A stretch of 64,000 nucleotides of DNA from Parapusillimonas granuli (GCF_013416525.1 NZ_JACCEM010000006.1:124001-188000); one strand, 5' to 3'; counted from the first letter of the stretch, positions 1 to 9,630 are shown. Numbers and translations: made by a program. Notes: generated by a model from the letters alone, not told the origin.

Positions 1-909
1 GTCGACGACCTGACCGAAGGCGACAAGTTCGTCAACCTGGTCCATGGCCGCATCGCCGACTACATGCACAAAGACGATTTCCGGCAAGCCATTGCGCGCG
101 GCGGGCTGGACGGCGTGGAAGCGGTGTTCCACCAGGGCGCGTGCTCGGACACCACCGAGCGCAACGGCCACTACATGATGGACAACAACTACCGCGTCAC
201 GCTCGAGCTTTTCCAGCACTGCCAGAGCCGCAAGATACCGTTCATCTATGCGTCGTCGGCGGCGGTGTACGGCGCGGGGCCGGTCTATGCCGAGCACCCG
301 CGCAACGAGGCGCCGCTGAACGTCTACGGTTATTCCAAGTTCCTCTTCGATCAGGTGCTGCGCCGGCACATGCCGAACCTGACGGCGCCGGCGGTGGGCT
401 TGCGCTATTTCAATGTCTATGGCCCGCAGGAGCAGCACAAGGGGCGCATGGCTTCGGTCGCCTTCCACAACATGAATCAGTTCAAGGAACTGGGCCATGT
501 GCGTCTGTTCGGGGGCTGGGACGGCTACGAGGACGGCGGGCAGATGCGCGACTTCATCCACGTCGACGACGTGGTGGACGTGAACCTGCACTTCCTGGAC
601 CACTCGATGAAGTCGGGCGTCTTCAATTGCGGCACGGGGCGCGCGCAGCCTTTCAACGACGTCGCCATGGCGGTGGTGAATACACTGCGCCAGCATCATG
701 GCCATGATGCGCTGCCGCTGGAGGAGCTGGTGGAGCAGCAGCTCATCCGCTACATCGATTTTCCCGAAGACTTGAAGGGCCGCTATCAAAGCCATACGCA
801 GGCGGACCTCAGCCAGTTGCGCGCGGCCGGGTACGAGAAGCCGTTCCGCGACGTCCAGACGGGGGTGTCGCAATACGTGAAGGCGCAGCTCCATCGAGGG
901 AAGCTGTAG
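1..909 (+). CDS. hldD: ADP-L-glycero-D-manno-heptose 6-epimerase, 5'-truncated by the window edge
   Basis: Epimerises ADP-D-glycero-D-manno-heptose to the L-glycero form used for the lipopolysaccharide inner core; cytoplasmic extended short-chain dehydrogenase (SDR) fold. The frame is open from base 1, leaving 302 visible residues. About 30 N-terminal residues, including the Rossmann GxxGxxG motif, lie outside the window. Visible family marks are the catalytic YGYSK motif (YxxxK), the RYFNVYGP block after it, and the C-terminal [13 protein letters not shown] segment, all close to the Escherichia coli enzyme. No frameshift. The next gene starts about 250 bp downstream, so co-transcription is not obvious. 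Confidence 0.95.
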   Translation, partial: VDDLTEGDKFVNLVHGRIADYMHKDDFRQAIARGGLDGVEAVFHQGACSDTTERNGHYMMDNNYRVTLELFQHCQSRKIPFIYASSAAVYGAGPVYAEHPRNEAPLNVYGYSKFLFDQVLRRHMPNLTAPAVGLRYFNVYGPQEQHKGRMASVAFHNMNQFKELGHVRLFGGWDGYEDGGQMRDFIHVDDVVDVNLHFLDHSMKSGVFNCGTGRAQPFNDVAMAVVNTLRQHHGHDALPLEELVEQQLIRYIDFPEDLKGRYQSHTQADLSQLRAAGYEKPFRDVQTGVSQYVKAQLHRGKL

Positions 910-1161
910 GCTAGGGCCTGTCCACGCTAAAAGCCCCTGTCGCGCCGGCCGCATCGGCGCGTTCGCCTCCTGGGGCGCGGCCCGCCCGGCGTGCCGGGTG
1001 GCGCGAGTTGTCCTTTGGTAACTGTGCGCATGGATGCTTTGCCGGAAAACGGCTGTCGCTGCGCGCCCGTTGCCGGGATCATTGCAGGCAGGAGAGGCCG
1101 CCCGGTCGGGTGGCCGGCCCATCCGGGCCGCTCCGCTCACATCCTTCTCAGGAGCCTGCAA

Positions 1162-1614
1162 ATGAATCCCTTTACTGAATCGACCGTGGCGCGTCCGTTG
1201 GCGGAAACGGCGCATGCGAAATACGGTGGACCCTTCACCCGCGCAAGGGCGCCCGGGCGGCGCGCCGGCGCGGGCTCCGGCCTGGCCGCGCTGCTGCGCG
1301 CGGGCGTATTGGCCGGGATATTCCTGCCCGCGCTGTCTTATGGGGTGGACGTCAATTCGGCCACGCCGGAGCAGTTGCGCGGCGTGCGCGGCATCGGGCC
1401 CAAGACGGCGGAGCTGATCATCGAAGAGCGCACGCGCGGCGGCCGCTATGAGTCCATGGACGATCTTTCCGACCGGGTGAAGGGCATAGGGCCCAAAAAA
1501 GCGTCGGCGTTGCAGGCCGCGGGCCTGACGGTGGGCAAGGTGGCGCCGGGCCAGGCGCAGTCTTCGCCGCCGCCTTCGCAGTCCTCGTCACCGCCGCGTC
1601 CGAAGCCGCGCTGA
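1162..1614 (+). CDS. ComEA-like helix-hairpin-helix DNA-binding protein
   Basis: A 150-residue protein. About 60 N-terminal residues contain one hydrophobic segment (residues about 41-61, signal or anchor). This is followed by a single ComEA-type helix-hairpin-helix repeat pair (DVNSATPEQL, then GIGPKTAELI and KGIGPKKASAL), and the protein ends in a proline/serine-rich low-complexity tail. ComEA proteins bind incoming double-stranded DNA in the periplasm during natural transformation. The ATG at 1162 is chosen because CAGGAG sits just upstream; the frame is open further 5' but lacks a ribosome site. Betaproteobacterial genomes often carry such short ComEA proteins, so a competence role is family-based inference. 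cysM starts 93 bp downstream. Confidence 0.75.
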   Translation: MNPFTESTVARPLAETAHAKYGGPFTRARAPGRRAGAGSGLAALLRAGVLAGIFLPALSYGVDVNSATPEQLRGVRGIGPKTAELIIEERTRGGRYESMDDLSDRVKGIGPKKASALQAAGLTVGKVAPGQAQSSPPPSQSSSPPRPKPR

Positions 1615-1707
1615 AGGGCCATGGGGTCGACCGCCTTCCCCGAGGCGGTTCCCGTGCGGCGGGCTTCGCCCGCCGCCGACGTCCCGATTGGGTGTATGAT
1701 TTCCGGC

Positions 1708-2613
1708 ATGAAAAAATATCTGACTATCGAAGACACCATAGGCGCCACGCCCTTGGTGCGCCTGCAGCGCATCCCCGGCGAATTCGGCGAACGGCGCGGC
1801 AACGTCATCCTGGCCAAGCTCGAAGGCAACAACCCGGCGGGGTCCGTCAAAGACCGCGCGGCCAGCTCCATGATCCGGCAGGCCGAAGCGCGGGGCGACA
1901 TCAAGCCCGGCGACACCCTCATCGAAGCCACCAGCGGCAACACCGGCATCGCCCTGGCCATGACCGCGGCGGTGCGCGGCTACAAGATGATCCTCATCAT
2001 GCCCGACAACCTGTCCGTCGAGCGCAGGGCGTCCATGACCGCTTACGGCGCGCAGCTCATCCTGACCCGGGCCGACCAGGGCGGCATGGAATACGCGCGC
2101 GACCTCGCGCTGAAGATGCAGGCCGAAGGCAAAGGCAAGGTCCTGGACCAATTCGCCAATGACGACAACCCGCTCGCCCACGTGCAAGGCACCGGGCCCG
2201 AAATCTGGGAACAGACCGATGGGCGCGTGACGCATTTCGTCAGCGCCATGGGCACCACCGGCACCATCATGGGCGTCGCCTCCTACCTGCATTCCAAGAA
2301 TCCGGCCGTGCGCATCGTGGGCGCGCAGCCCGCGGAAGGGTCGCAGATACCGGGCATACGCAAATGGCCCGAGGAATACCAGCCCAAGATCTACCGGCCT
2401 GAAAAAGTCGACGAATTCGAGCTCATCTCGCAGGCCGAGGCGGAGCACATGGCGCGCCGGCTGGCGGCCGAAGAGGGCATCTTCGGCGGCATTTCGTCGG
2501 CGGGGGCGCTGGTGGCGGCCATGCGCGTGGCCGCCCGGGCCGAAAACGCCACCATCGTGTTCATCGTTTGCGATCGCGGCGACCGCTACCTGTCCACCGG
2601 CGTTTTCAATTAG
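1708..2613 (+). CDS. cysM: Cysteine synthase B
   Basis: PLP-dependent O-acetylserine sulfhydrylase of the CysM type (301 residues), making cysteine from O-acetylserine with sulfide or thiosulfate. It begins MKKYLTIEDTIGATPLVRLQ, the standard CysM start. The PLP lysine is K48 in NNPAGSVKDR, and the phosphate/substrate loop TSGNTG follows at about residue 77. In-frame upstream ATGs exist (1696, 1621), but homologues begin at 1708. The 3' end overlaps the convergent mltB gene by 8 bp, so the two transcripts must be antisense over that stretch unless termination occurs inside a gene. Confidence 0.95.
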   Translation: MKKYLTIEDTIGATPLVRLQRIPGEFGERRGNVILAKLEGNNPAGSVKDRAASSMIRQAEARGDIKPGDTLIEATSGNTGIALAMTAAVRGYKMILIMPDNLSVERRASMTAYGAQLILTRADQGGMEYARDLALKMQAEGKGKVLDQFANDDNPLAHVQGTGPEIWEQTDGRVTHFVSAMGTTGTIMGVASYLHSKNPAVRIVGAQPAEGSQIPGIRKWPEEYQPKIYRPEKVDEFELISQAEAEHMARRLAAEEGIFGGISSAGALVAAMRVAARAENATIVFIVCDRGDRYLSTGVFN

Positions 2614-3793
2614 GGCCGCCGTAGCCCATCTTGCCGGCCAGCGCCTGCGCCAGGTCGGCGACCGAGCTTGCGTAGAAATAGCTGCGGTTGTAGTGCGTGA
2701 TGGCAAAGAAATTGGGCGTGCCCAGCCGGTATTCGGCTTGCTTGCGGGGCTCGTCGATCAGGTCGACGACGCCCAGCTTGTGGTCCCGCCACCCGCCCGC
2801 CTGGGCCGGCTGCGCCGGGTGTGTCGCGCGCACGCCCAGCGCTTCCAGCTGCCGCCAGTCGTAGGTCGGGTAAAGCCCGCCTTTGACCAGCGTGCCCGCG
2901 TTGGCGGGCAGCGTCACGGGCGCAAAGACCGGCAGGCCGGGCACCCATCCATGCAGGCGCAGGAATCGGGCCACCGAGGCGATGGCGTCGTCGGGGCTGC
3001 CGTGCAGGTCGATGCGGCCGTCGCGGTCGCCGTCCGCCGCGTAGCGCATCAGGCTGCCCGGCATGAACTGGGGCAGTCCCATGGCGCCCGCGAATGAGCC
3101 CGTGGCGCTCAGTGCGTCGATCTTTTTTTCGTGGTCGAGCTGGATCAAGTCCGCCAGCTGGTCCCGGAACAGCTGGCTGCGTTCGGGGCGGCTGCTGTCG
3201 GGATAGCGGAAGCCCAGCGTCGCCAGCGCATCGAGGACGCGGAAGTTGCCGGTGTGCCGGCCGTAGATCGTCTCCACCCCGATGATGGCCACGATGACGG
3301 ACGGGGGAACCCCGTATTCCTTTGCCGCCGCGTCCAGCCGTGCGCGATGCGCGGCCCAGAACTCCTGGCCGGCCTTGATGCGCACCGGTTCGACGAAGCG
3401 GTTCTTGTAGGTGACCCAGCTGCGGCGTATGCGGGCCGGATGCGGCGCCATGAGCTTGGCGGCGGTCGCGTTGTATTGCGCCGCCCGCAGCAGGCTTTCG
3501 ACATGGCCGAGCGGCACGCCGCGGCGCTGGGAGACTTCCTGGGCGTAGGCCTGGATGTCGGGCTTGAGGCGGCCGTCGGCCGACAGGAAGCCTTCGGCGC
3601 GCGGGACCGAGGAGCCGGCCTTGATGGACGTGGATTCCGCCGGCGGATTCATGCCGGCGGCCGCCTCGCCCGGCCGGCCCGCCGGGTCCGGAGCGATGTT
3701 CGGCGCCATGGGCGCGGCGGTCTGGGTGGAGGCGCAACCCGCCAGGGACAGCGACAGTGCGGCAACTTGCAATATACGGGCAGGTTTGAACAT
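2606..3793 (-). CDS. mltB: Lytic murein transglycosylase B (lipoprotein)
   Basis: Outer-membrane-anchored lytic transglycosylase that cleaves peptidoglycan glycan strands to 1,6-anhydro-muropeptides. 395 residues. The signal peptide ends in the lipobox LAGC. The SLT_2/MltB domain has the catalytic glutamate in IIGVETIYGRHTGNF, and GSFAGAMGLPQFMPGS and DGDRDGRIDL follow. The ATG at 3793 is preferred over one two codons upstream because AAGGA lies 5 bases before it. The gene is divergent from the deacetylase-family gene with only 10 bp between start codons, and convergent with cysM. Confidence 0.93.
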   Translation of the reverse strand: MFKPARILQVAALSLSLAGCASTQTAAPMAPNIAPDPAGRPGEAAAGMNPPAESTSIKAGSSVPRAEGFLSADGRLKPDIQAYAQEVSQRRGVPLGHVESLLRAAQYNATAAKLMAPHPARIRRSWVTYKNRFVEPVRIKAGQEFWAAHRARLDAAAKEYGVPPSVIVAIIGVETIYGRHTGNFRVLDALATLGFRYPDSSRPERSQLFRDQLADLIQLDHEKKIDALSATGSFAGAMGLPQFMPGSLMRYAADGDRDGRIDLHGSPDDAIASVARFLRLHGWVPGLPVFAPVTLPANAGTLVKGGLYPTYDWRQLEALGVRATHPAQPAQAGGWRDHKLGVVDLIDEPRKQAEYRLGTPNFFAITHYNRSYFYASSVADLAQALAGKMGYGGPN

Positions 3794-3803
3794 AATCATC
3801 CTT

Positions 3804-4727
3804 ATGGAGACTCTATATATTACCCACCCGGAGTGCCGGCTGCATGAAATGGGAAGCTGGCACCCCGAGTGCCCCGAGCGCCTGGACGCCCTTCACGACC
3901 GCCTGCTGGCAAGCGGCCTGATGGACTATCTGGACGAGCGGCAAGCCGTTCCCGCGCGGGACGAAGACATCTTGCGCGTCCATGCCGCGGGCTACCTGGA
4001 AGCGCTGCGCCGCCACGCGCCCGAAAGCGGCTATTCCCCCATCGACGCCGACACCATCATGAATCCGCACACGCTCGCCGCCGCCATGGCCGCGGCGGGC
4101 GCGGGCATCATGGCGGTGGATGCCGTCATGCGCAAGGAATACGCCAACGCGTTCTGCGCGGTCCGGCCGCCGGGCCACCATGCGCGCCCGGCCCAGGCCA
4201 TGGGCTTCTGCTTCTTCAACAACGTCGCCGTGGCGATCGCGCACGCCCTCGAAAAACACCGCCTGAGCCGGGTGGCCGTCATCGATTTCGACGTGCACCA
4301 CGGCAACGGCACCGAGGAAATGTTCAGCGGCGATTCCCGGGTGCTGATGTGCAGCTTCTATCAGCATCCTTTCTTTCCCAACCTCAGGCAGGATCCGCCC
4401 GCCGCCAACATGGTCAACGTGCCGGTGGAAGCCTACACCAAGGGCGATGCCCTGCGCATGCTGGTGAGCGACGTCTGGATGCCCAGGCTGCGGGCCTTCC
4501 GGCCGGAATTCGTGTTCATTTCGGCGGGCTTCGACGCCCACCGCGAAGACGAGATGGGGCAGCTCGGCATGGTCGAGCAGGACTACGCCTGGATCACCGA
4601 CCAGCTCGTCGATCTGGCGGAAGAAACCGCCCACGGCCGGATCGTCAGCTTCCTGGAAGGCGGCTATGCGCTTTCGGCGCTGGGCAGAAGTGCTGCAGTG
4701 CACATAAAATCGCTCGCAAAGTTGTAG
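3804..4727 (+). CDS. Histone deacetylase superfamily amidohydrolase
   Basis: A 307-residue class II HDAC-like zinc hydrolase (AcuC/HdaH/acetylpolyamine amidohydrolase group), which deacetylates small amides or acetyl-lysine. Visible motifs are HPECPERL near the N-terminus, RPPGHHARP (active-site histidine pair), GFCFFNNVAVA, the metal ligands in IDFDVHHGNGT, and SAGFDAHREDE, the third metal aspartate region. The start METLYITHPEC matches the family, although no clear ribosome site precedes it. It is followed after 51 bp by etfBA. The physiological substrate cannot be read from sequence. Confidence 0.88.
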   Translation: METLYITHPECRLHEMGSWHPECPERLDALHDRLLASGLMDYLDERQAVPARDEDILRVHAAGYLEALRRHAPESGYSPIDADTIMNPHTLAAAMAAAGAGIMAVDAVMRKEYANAFCAVRPPGHHARPAQAMGFCFFNNVAVAIAHALEKHRLSRVAVIDFDVHHGNGTEEMFSGDSRVLMCSFYQHPFFPNLRQDPPAANMVNVPVEAYTKGDALRMLVSDVWMPRLRAFRPEFVFISAGFDAHREDEMGQLGMVEQDYAWITDQLVDLAEETAHGRIVSFLEGGYALSALGRSAAVHIKSLAKL

Positions 4728-4778
4728 AATACAAAATTCTCGTTTTGCAATTCCCAAAATTCCTCAGGAGGAAGCTCG

Positions 4779-5528
<750 letters not shown>

Positions 5529-6458
5529 ATGACGATTCTGGTTATCGCTGAACACGACAACGCCCAGCTGAAGGGCGCAACGCTCAACACCATCGCCGCG
5601 GCCGCCAAGCTGGGCGGCGACGTCCACGTGCTGGTCGCCGGCAGCGGCGCCAAGGCGGCGGCCGACCAGGCCGCGCAAGCCGCCGGCGTGGCCAAGGTGC
5701 TGCTGGCCGACGGGCCCGCGCTGGCCGAGGGCCTGGCCGAAAACGTGGCCGCGCAGGTGCTGGCCATCGCCGGCAACTACAGCCATATTCTCTTCCCCGC
5801 CACCGCGGCCGGCAAGAACGTGGCCCCCCGGGTCGCCGCCAAGCTCGACGTCGCCCAGATCTCCGACATCTTGTCGGTCGAATCGGCCGACACCTTCACC
5901 CGCCCCATCTATGCGGGCAACGCCATCGCCACCGTCCAGTCCGCCGATGCGGTCAAGGTCGTCACGGTGCGCACGACGGCCTTCGATCCCGTGGCCGCGC
6001 AAGGCGGCGCCGCCGCGGTCGAAGCCCTGGACGCCGTGGCCGACTCCGGCAAGTCGTCGTTCGTGGGCCGTGAAGTGGCCAAGAGCGACCGCCCCGAACT
6101 GGCCGGCGCCACGGTGGTGGTATCCGGCGGCCGCGGGCTGGGCAGCGCCGAGAACTTCAAGATCCTCGATCCCCTGGCCGACAAGCTGGGCGCGGCGCTG
6201 GGCGCATCGCGCGCCGCCGTCGACGCGGGCTATGCGCCCAACGACTGGCAGGTCGGCCAGACCGGCAAGATCGTCGCGCCGCAGCTGTACGTGGCCGTCG
6301 GCATCTCGGGCGCCATCCAGCATCTGGCGGGCATGAAGGACTCCAAGGTGATCGTGGCGATCAACAAAGACGCCGAAGCGCCCATTTTCGGCGTGGCCGA
6401 CTACGGCCTGGTGGCCGACCTGTTCCAGGCCGTGCCCGAACTGGTCCAAGCGCTCTGA
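5529..6458 (+). CDS. etfA: Electron transfer flavoprotein subunit alpha
   Basis: Alpha subunit (309 residues) carrying the FAD of the ETF heterodimer. The C-terminal FAD domain shows [17 protein letters not shown] and the closing [20 protein letters not shown] and [11 protein letters not shown] blocks. It directly follows etfB. A strong intrinsic terminator begins 21 bp after the stop, closing the etfBA transcript before the acyl-CoA dehydrogenase gene, which therefore probably has its own promoter. Confidence 0.97.
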   Translation: MTILVIAEHDNAQLKGATLNTIAAAAKLGGDVHVLVAGSGAKAAADQAAQAAGVAKVLLADGPALAEGLAENVAAQVLAIAGNYSHILFPATAAGKNVAPRVAAKLDVAQISDILSVESADTFTRPIYAGNAIATVQSADAVKVVTVRTTAFDPVAAQGGAAAVEALDAVADSGKSSFVGREVAKSDRPELAGATVVVSGGRGLGSAENFKILDPLADKLGAALGASRAAVDAGYAPNDWQVGQTGKIVAPQLYVAVGISGAIQHLAGMKDSKVIVAINKDAEAPIFGVADYGLVADLFQAVPELVQAL

Positions 6459-6478
6459 TCGGCGGCGCTGCCCAAGAA

Positions 6479-6512
6479 AGCCTGTAAACCTCCGTTTACG
6501 GGCTTTTTTTTT
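6479..6512 (+). terminator. Intrinsic terminator of etfBA
   Basis: 11-bp stem AGCCTGTAAAC / GTTTACGGGCT (one G-U pair) with loop CTCC, followed by a run of nine T. Textbook rho-independent terminator. Confidence 0.93.
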
Positions 6513-6518
6513 AAAATA

Positions 6519-6544
6519 GGGCCCGCGGCCACGGCCGCGGGCCC
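6519..6544. repeat. 12-bp perfect inverted repeat with 2-bp centre
   Basis: GGGCCCGCGGCC and GGCCGCGGGCCC separated by AC, lying directly after the etfBA terminator and about 43 bp before the acyl-CoA dehydrogenase start. It has no T tract, so it is not a terminator. It could be an operator or a hairpin in the downstream leader. Confidence 0.7.
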
Positions 6545-6586
6545 CTCATTGCACATGCCGGCCGGCTTCGGCGAACTGGAGACTGT

Positions 6587-8410
6587 ATGAGCTATCGCGC
6601 ACCGCTTAGGGATATTCGTTTCGCACTGAAGGAACTGGCGGACCTGAAAGGCGTCCTGGCCCTGCCGGGCTACGAGGAAGTGTCCGAAGACCTGATCGAC
6701 GCCGTCCTGGACGAGAACGCCCGGTTCGTCGAGCAGGCGATCGCGCCGCTGAATCGGGGCGGCGACGTCGTGGGCGCCCAGTGGTCCGATGGCGCAGTCA
6801 CCACGTCGCCCGGCTTCAAGCAAGCCTTCCGGGAATTCGCGCAAGGCGGCTGGCAAGGCTTGCTGCATCATCCGGAGCAGGGCGGGCAGGGCCTGCCCAA
6901 GCTGGTGGGCGCGCCGGCCAGCGAAAACATCAACGCGGCCAGCCTGGCGTTCTCGCTTTGCCCGCTGTTGACGGACGGCGTGATCGAAGCGCTTGCCGCG
7001 GTCGGCAGCCGGGCCCAGCAGGACCTGTACATCCCGGCCCTGATCGAAGGGCGCTGGACCGGCACCATGAACCTCACGGAGCCCCAGGCCGGCTCCGACC
7101 TCGCCCAGGTCGCCACCCGCGCGGTCAGGCAGGACGACGGCAGCTACCGGCTGTTCGGCCAGAAGATCTTCATCACCTACGGCGAGCACGACATGGCCGA
7201 GAACATCGTGCACCTCGTGCTGGCGCGCACGCCGGACGCGCCCAAGGGGGTCAAGGGAATTTCCCTGTTCATCGTCCCGAAATTCCTGGTCCAGGCCGAC
7301 GGCACGCTGGGCGCCCGCAACGACGTGTGGTGCGCCTCGCTCGAACACAAGCTGGGCATACACGGCAGCCCCACGGCCGTGCTGCTGTACGGGTCGGGCA
7401 AGGGCGAGGTGGGCGAGGGCGCGGTGGCCCAGCTGGTGGGCGAGGAAAACCGCGGCCTGGAATACATGTTCATCATGATGAACGCGGCGCGCTATGCGGT
7501 CGGCATCCAGGGCATCGCGGTGTCCGAGCGCGCCTTGCAGCTCGCCACCGCCTATGCCCATGAACGGATTCAAGGTCAGGCGCTCGAAGGCTCGGCCGGC
7601 CCCGTCACGATCGTCAGCCACCCCGACGTCCAGCGCATGCTGCTGACCATGAAGTCCCTGACCGAAGGGGCCAGGGCGCTCGCCTATGTGGCCGCGTCTT
7701 ACTGCGACAAATCGCGCCGCCACCCCGACGCCGAAGCGCGCGCCCGCTACAAGGCGCTATACGAATACCTGGTTCCCGTGGTGAAGGGCTTTTCCACCGA
7801 GGTCTCCGTCGAGGTCGCGTCGCTGGGCGTGCAGGTGCACGGCGGCATGGGCTATATCGAGGAAACCGGCGCGGCCCAGCATTACCGCGACGCGCGCATC
7901 CTGCCCATCTACGAGGGCACGACGGCCATACAGGCCAATGATTTCGTCGGCCGCAAAATACTGCGCGACGGCGGTGCCGTGGCCGCCGGCCTGGCCAAGG
8001 AAATGCGCGCGACGGCCCGGGCCTTGCAAGCGGCCGCGGAAACCGGCGGACAGCATGCCGACGCCCTGGCCTTGATAGCCGGGCGCCTGGAAGCGGGCGT
8101 GGAAGCCTGCGAACGCGCCACGGCTTTCGTCCTGGAACAGGCCGGGAAATCCGCGCGGCCGGTGTTCATGGGCAGCGTGCCGTATCTGATGCTGGCCGGC
8201 TTCGTGCATGCAGGCTGGCAAATGGCCAGGGCCGCCCTGGCATGCCAGGAGCATGCGCGCGCCGGCGCCGGGGACGATTTCTACGTGGGCAAGCTGGCCA
8301 CCTGCGTGTTCTATGCCGGGCACGTGCTGCCGCGCAGCCAGGCGCTGTGCGACGCCGTGCTGGAAGGCGAGATCACCAGCCGCTACGCCGCGCTGGCGGT
8401 GAGATCATAA
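6587..8410 (+). CDS. Acyl-CoA dehydrogenase, long form with C-terminal extension
   Basis: FAD-dependent acyl-CoA dehydrogenase of 607 residues, the size of the long betaproteobacterial/DmdC-like group rather than the roughly 380-residue mitochondrial type. The N-terminal extension (YRAPLRDIRFALKEL) is typical of that group. The flavin/substrate region TMNLTEPQAGSDLAQV and the block YIEETGAAQHYRDARI are present, followed by the IYEGTTAIQANDF C-terminal region and an extra helical domain. It is likely an electron donor to the ETF encoded just upstream. Chain-length preference cannot be assigned. Confidence 0.92.
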   Translation: MSYRAPLRDIRFALKELADLKGVLALPGYEEVSEDLIDAVLDENARFVEQAIAPLNRGGDVVGAQWSDGAVTTSPGFKQAFREFAQGGWQGLLHHPEQGGQGLPKLVGAPASENINAASLAFSLCPLLTDGVIEALAAVGSRAQQDLYIPALIEGRWTGTMNLTEPQAGSDLAQVATRAVRQDDGSYRLFGQKIFITYGEHDMAENIVHLVLARTPDAPKGVKGISLFIVPKFLVQADGTLGARNDVWCASLEHKLGIHGSPTAVLLYGSGKGEVGEGAVAQLVGEENRGLEYMFIMMNAARYAVGIQGIAVSERALQLATAYAHERIQGQALEGSAGPVTIVSHPDVQRMLLTMKSLTEGARALAYVAASYCDKSRRHPDAEARARYKALYEYLVPVVKGFSTEVSVEVASLGVQVHGGMGYIEETGAAQHYRDARILPIYEGTTAIQANDFVGRKILRDGGAVAAGLAKEMRATARALQAAAETGGQHADALALIAGRLEAGVEACERATAFVLEQAGKSARPVFMGSVPYLMLAGFVHAGWQMARAALACQEHARAGAGDDFYVGKLATCVFYAGHVLPRSQALCDAVLEGEITSRYAALAVRS

Positions 8411-8506
8411 GTATATAGCTACAGGCAATTTCCATTGGCTTGTTCATGCTGTCAAAATATATCGACTGTGCTTCCGTAGACCACTCATTTTGACGAGAGA
8501 ACTGAC

Positions 8507-9148
8507 ATGACAACTTTGCGCCTGGGCGATACCGCCCCTGATTTCGAGCAGGATTCTTCGATTGGCCGGATTCGCTTCCACGAGTTTCTGGGGGATAGCT
8601 GGGGGGTGCTGTTTTCGCACCCAGCCGACTTCACCCCCGTATGCACCACCGAACTGGGCTACACCGCCATCGTGGCGGGCGAATTCGCCAAGCGCAATAC
8701 GAAGGTGATCGCCGTTTCGGTCGACGATGCCGAGTCCCACCGCAAGTGGATCGAAGACATCAACGACACCCAGAAGACCAAGGTGGATTTCCCCATCCTG
8801 GCGGATCAGGACCGCAAGGTCTCGACCCTGTACGACATGATCCACCCCAACGCCAGCACCACGGTGACCGTGCGTTCGGTCTTCGTGATCGACCCGGCCA
8901 AGAAGATACGCCTGACTTTCACCTATCCCGCCAGCACCGGCCGCAATTTCAACGAGATCCTGCGCGTGCTGGATTCCCTGCAGCTGACCGACAGCCATAG
9001 CGTGGCGACCCCGGTCAATTGGCAAGACGGCGACGACGTCATCATCGCTCCGTCCTTGAAGGATGAAGCGGTGCTGAAGGAAAAATTCCCCAAGGGGTAC
9101 ACCGCCTTGCGTCCTTATCTGCGCATCACGCCCCAGCCCAACAAATAA
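8507..9148 (+). CDS. 1-Cys peroxiredoxin (Prx6 type)
   Basis: Thiol peroxidase of 213 residues that reduces H2O2 and organic peroxides in the cytoplasm. The peroxidatic cysteine is C46 in the motif DFTPVCTTEL. No other cysteine is present in the protein, so it is a true 1-Cys enzyme needing an external thiol for recycling. The C-terminal extension (VATPVNWQDGDDVII) is characteristic of the Prx6 subfamily. A GAGAGAAC ribosome site precedes the ATG. The gene is monocistronic, with hairpins after the stop. Confidence 0.94.
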   Translation: MTTLRLGDTAPDFEQDSSIGRIRFHEFLGDSWGVLFSHPADFTPVCTTELGYTAIVAGEFAKRNTKVIAVSVDDAESHRKWIEDINDTQKTKVDFPILADQDRKVSTLYDMIHPNASTTVTVRSVFVIDPAKKIRLTFTYPASTGRNFNEILRVLDSLQLTDSHSVATPVNWQDGDDVIIAPSLKDEAVLKEKFPKGYTALRPYLRITPQPNK

Positions 9149-9170
9149 GCCGTTCGCCGGCCCGCAGCAT

Positions 9171-9212
9171 GGGGCCGGTGCCGCCGGCCTTTCGACGGTA
9201 ACCACCGGCCCC
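9171..9212 (+). terminator. Long-loop hairpin after the peroxiredoxin gene
   Basis: 10-bp stem GGGGCCGGTG / CACCGGCCCC with a 22-base loop, without a T run. Probably an accessory hairpin ahead of the better terminator at 9220. Confidence 0.4.
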
Positions 9213-9219
9213 GGGCACC

Positions 9220-9253
9220 AAGAAGCCCGTCGCGTTTTGCGGCGGGCTTCTTT
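9220..9253 (+). terminator. Probable terminator of the peroxiredoxin gene
   Basis: 14-bp stem beginning AAGAAGCCCG and ending CGGGCTTCTT (one T-G pair), loop GTTTT, followed by only three T. It insulates the downstream LexA-box promoter. Confidence 0.75.
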
Positions 9254-9314
9254 GCGTCCGGGTTCCGGCCTGCGCGCTACGTTGCCGCTTTTCGCCCATG
9301 TTGCAAATTCGGGC

Positions 9315-9374
9315 TTGCCAAAACAACTGTTTTTCCATACAGTATGACTTATACAGAGCTGTATTTATGAACAG
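9315..9374 (+). promoter_or_regulatory. Two tandem LexA (SOS) boxes over a promoter
   Basis: Box 1 at 9327-9342 reads CTGTTTTTCCATACAG. Box 2 at 9359-9374 reads CTGTATTTATGAACAG. Each is an exact CTGT-N8-ACAG site, and each is followed by TA as in the extended consensus. Starts are 32 bp apart, about three helical turns, so both dimers would lie on one DNA face. A possible promoter is TTGCCA (9315) with TACAGT (9338), 17-bp spacer, inside box 1; an alternative -10, TATACA at 9350, lies between the boxes. Repressor binding would block either. Confidence 0.85.
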
Positions 9375-9421
9375 TAGTTCCGGCGCCGTCACCTGCAAGG
9401 CGGGCCCGCAAGAGGCAAACC

Positions 9422-9607
9422 ATGAACATTCATCACTACAAAGACACTCCCTCCAAATGGCCTTTTCCCGCCAAGCCCGCAAAACCCGTCAAGCGCGGCC
9501 GCGGCCGGTTGAGCAGGGGGGCCATGTTCGTCGACATCTGCCTGGTTGCCGTCTGGGGCGCAAGCATTCCCGGCCTCATGTGGCTGGGCGCTGCCGGCGG
9601 CTTTTAA
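9422..9607 (+). CDS. Small SOS-controlled single-pass membrane protein, function unknown
   Basis: 61 residues. About 33 N-terminal residues are basic and proline/lysine-rich (PAKPAKPVKRGRGRLSR). One hydrophobic helix follows (about residues 35-57, FVDICLVAVWGASIPGLMWL), and the protein ends a few residues later. By the positive-inside rule, the basic tail faces the cytoplasm. AGAGG lies six bases before the ATG. The only visible control element is the pair of LexA boxes 48-95 bp upstream. Small membrane proteins under LexA in other bacteria (for example SidA of Caulobacter and YneA of Bacillus) inhibit division, so a checkpoint role is a reasonable inference, but no homology is claimed. rplS follows with its own -10 box. 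Confidence 0.75.
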   Translation: MNIHHYKDTPSKWPFPAKPAKPVKRGRGRLSRGAMFVDICLVAVWGASIPGLMWLGAAGGF

Positions 9608-9624
9608 AAAAGCGCCTTTCCCTG

Positions 9625-9630
9625 TATAAT
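9625..9630 (+). promoter_or_regulatory. -10 box of the rplS promoter
   Basis: Perfect TATAAT, 18 bp after the small membrane protein stop and about 80 bp before rplS. The matching -35 region (around 9602) is weak. It gives rplS LexA-independent expression. Confidence 0.6.

Noticed and set aside
9367-9421. Upstream ATG (9367) as an alternative start for the small SOS protein
   Set aside because: It is in a different frame and lies inside the second LexA box; the ATG at 9422 has a proper ribosome site.
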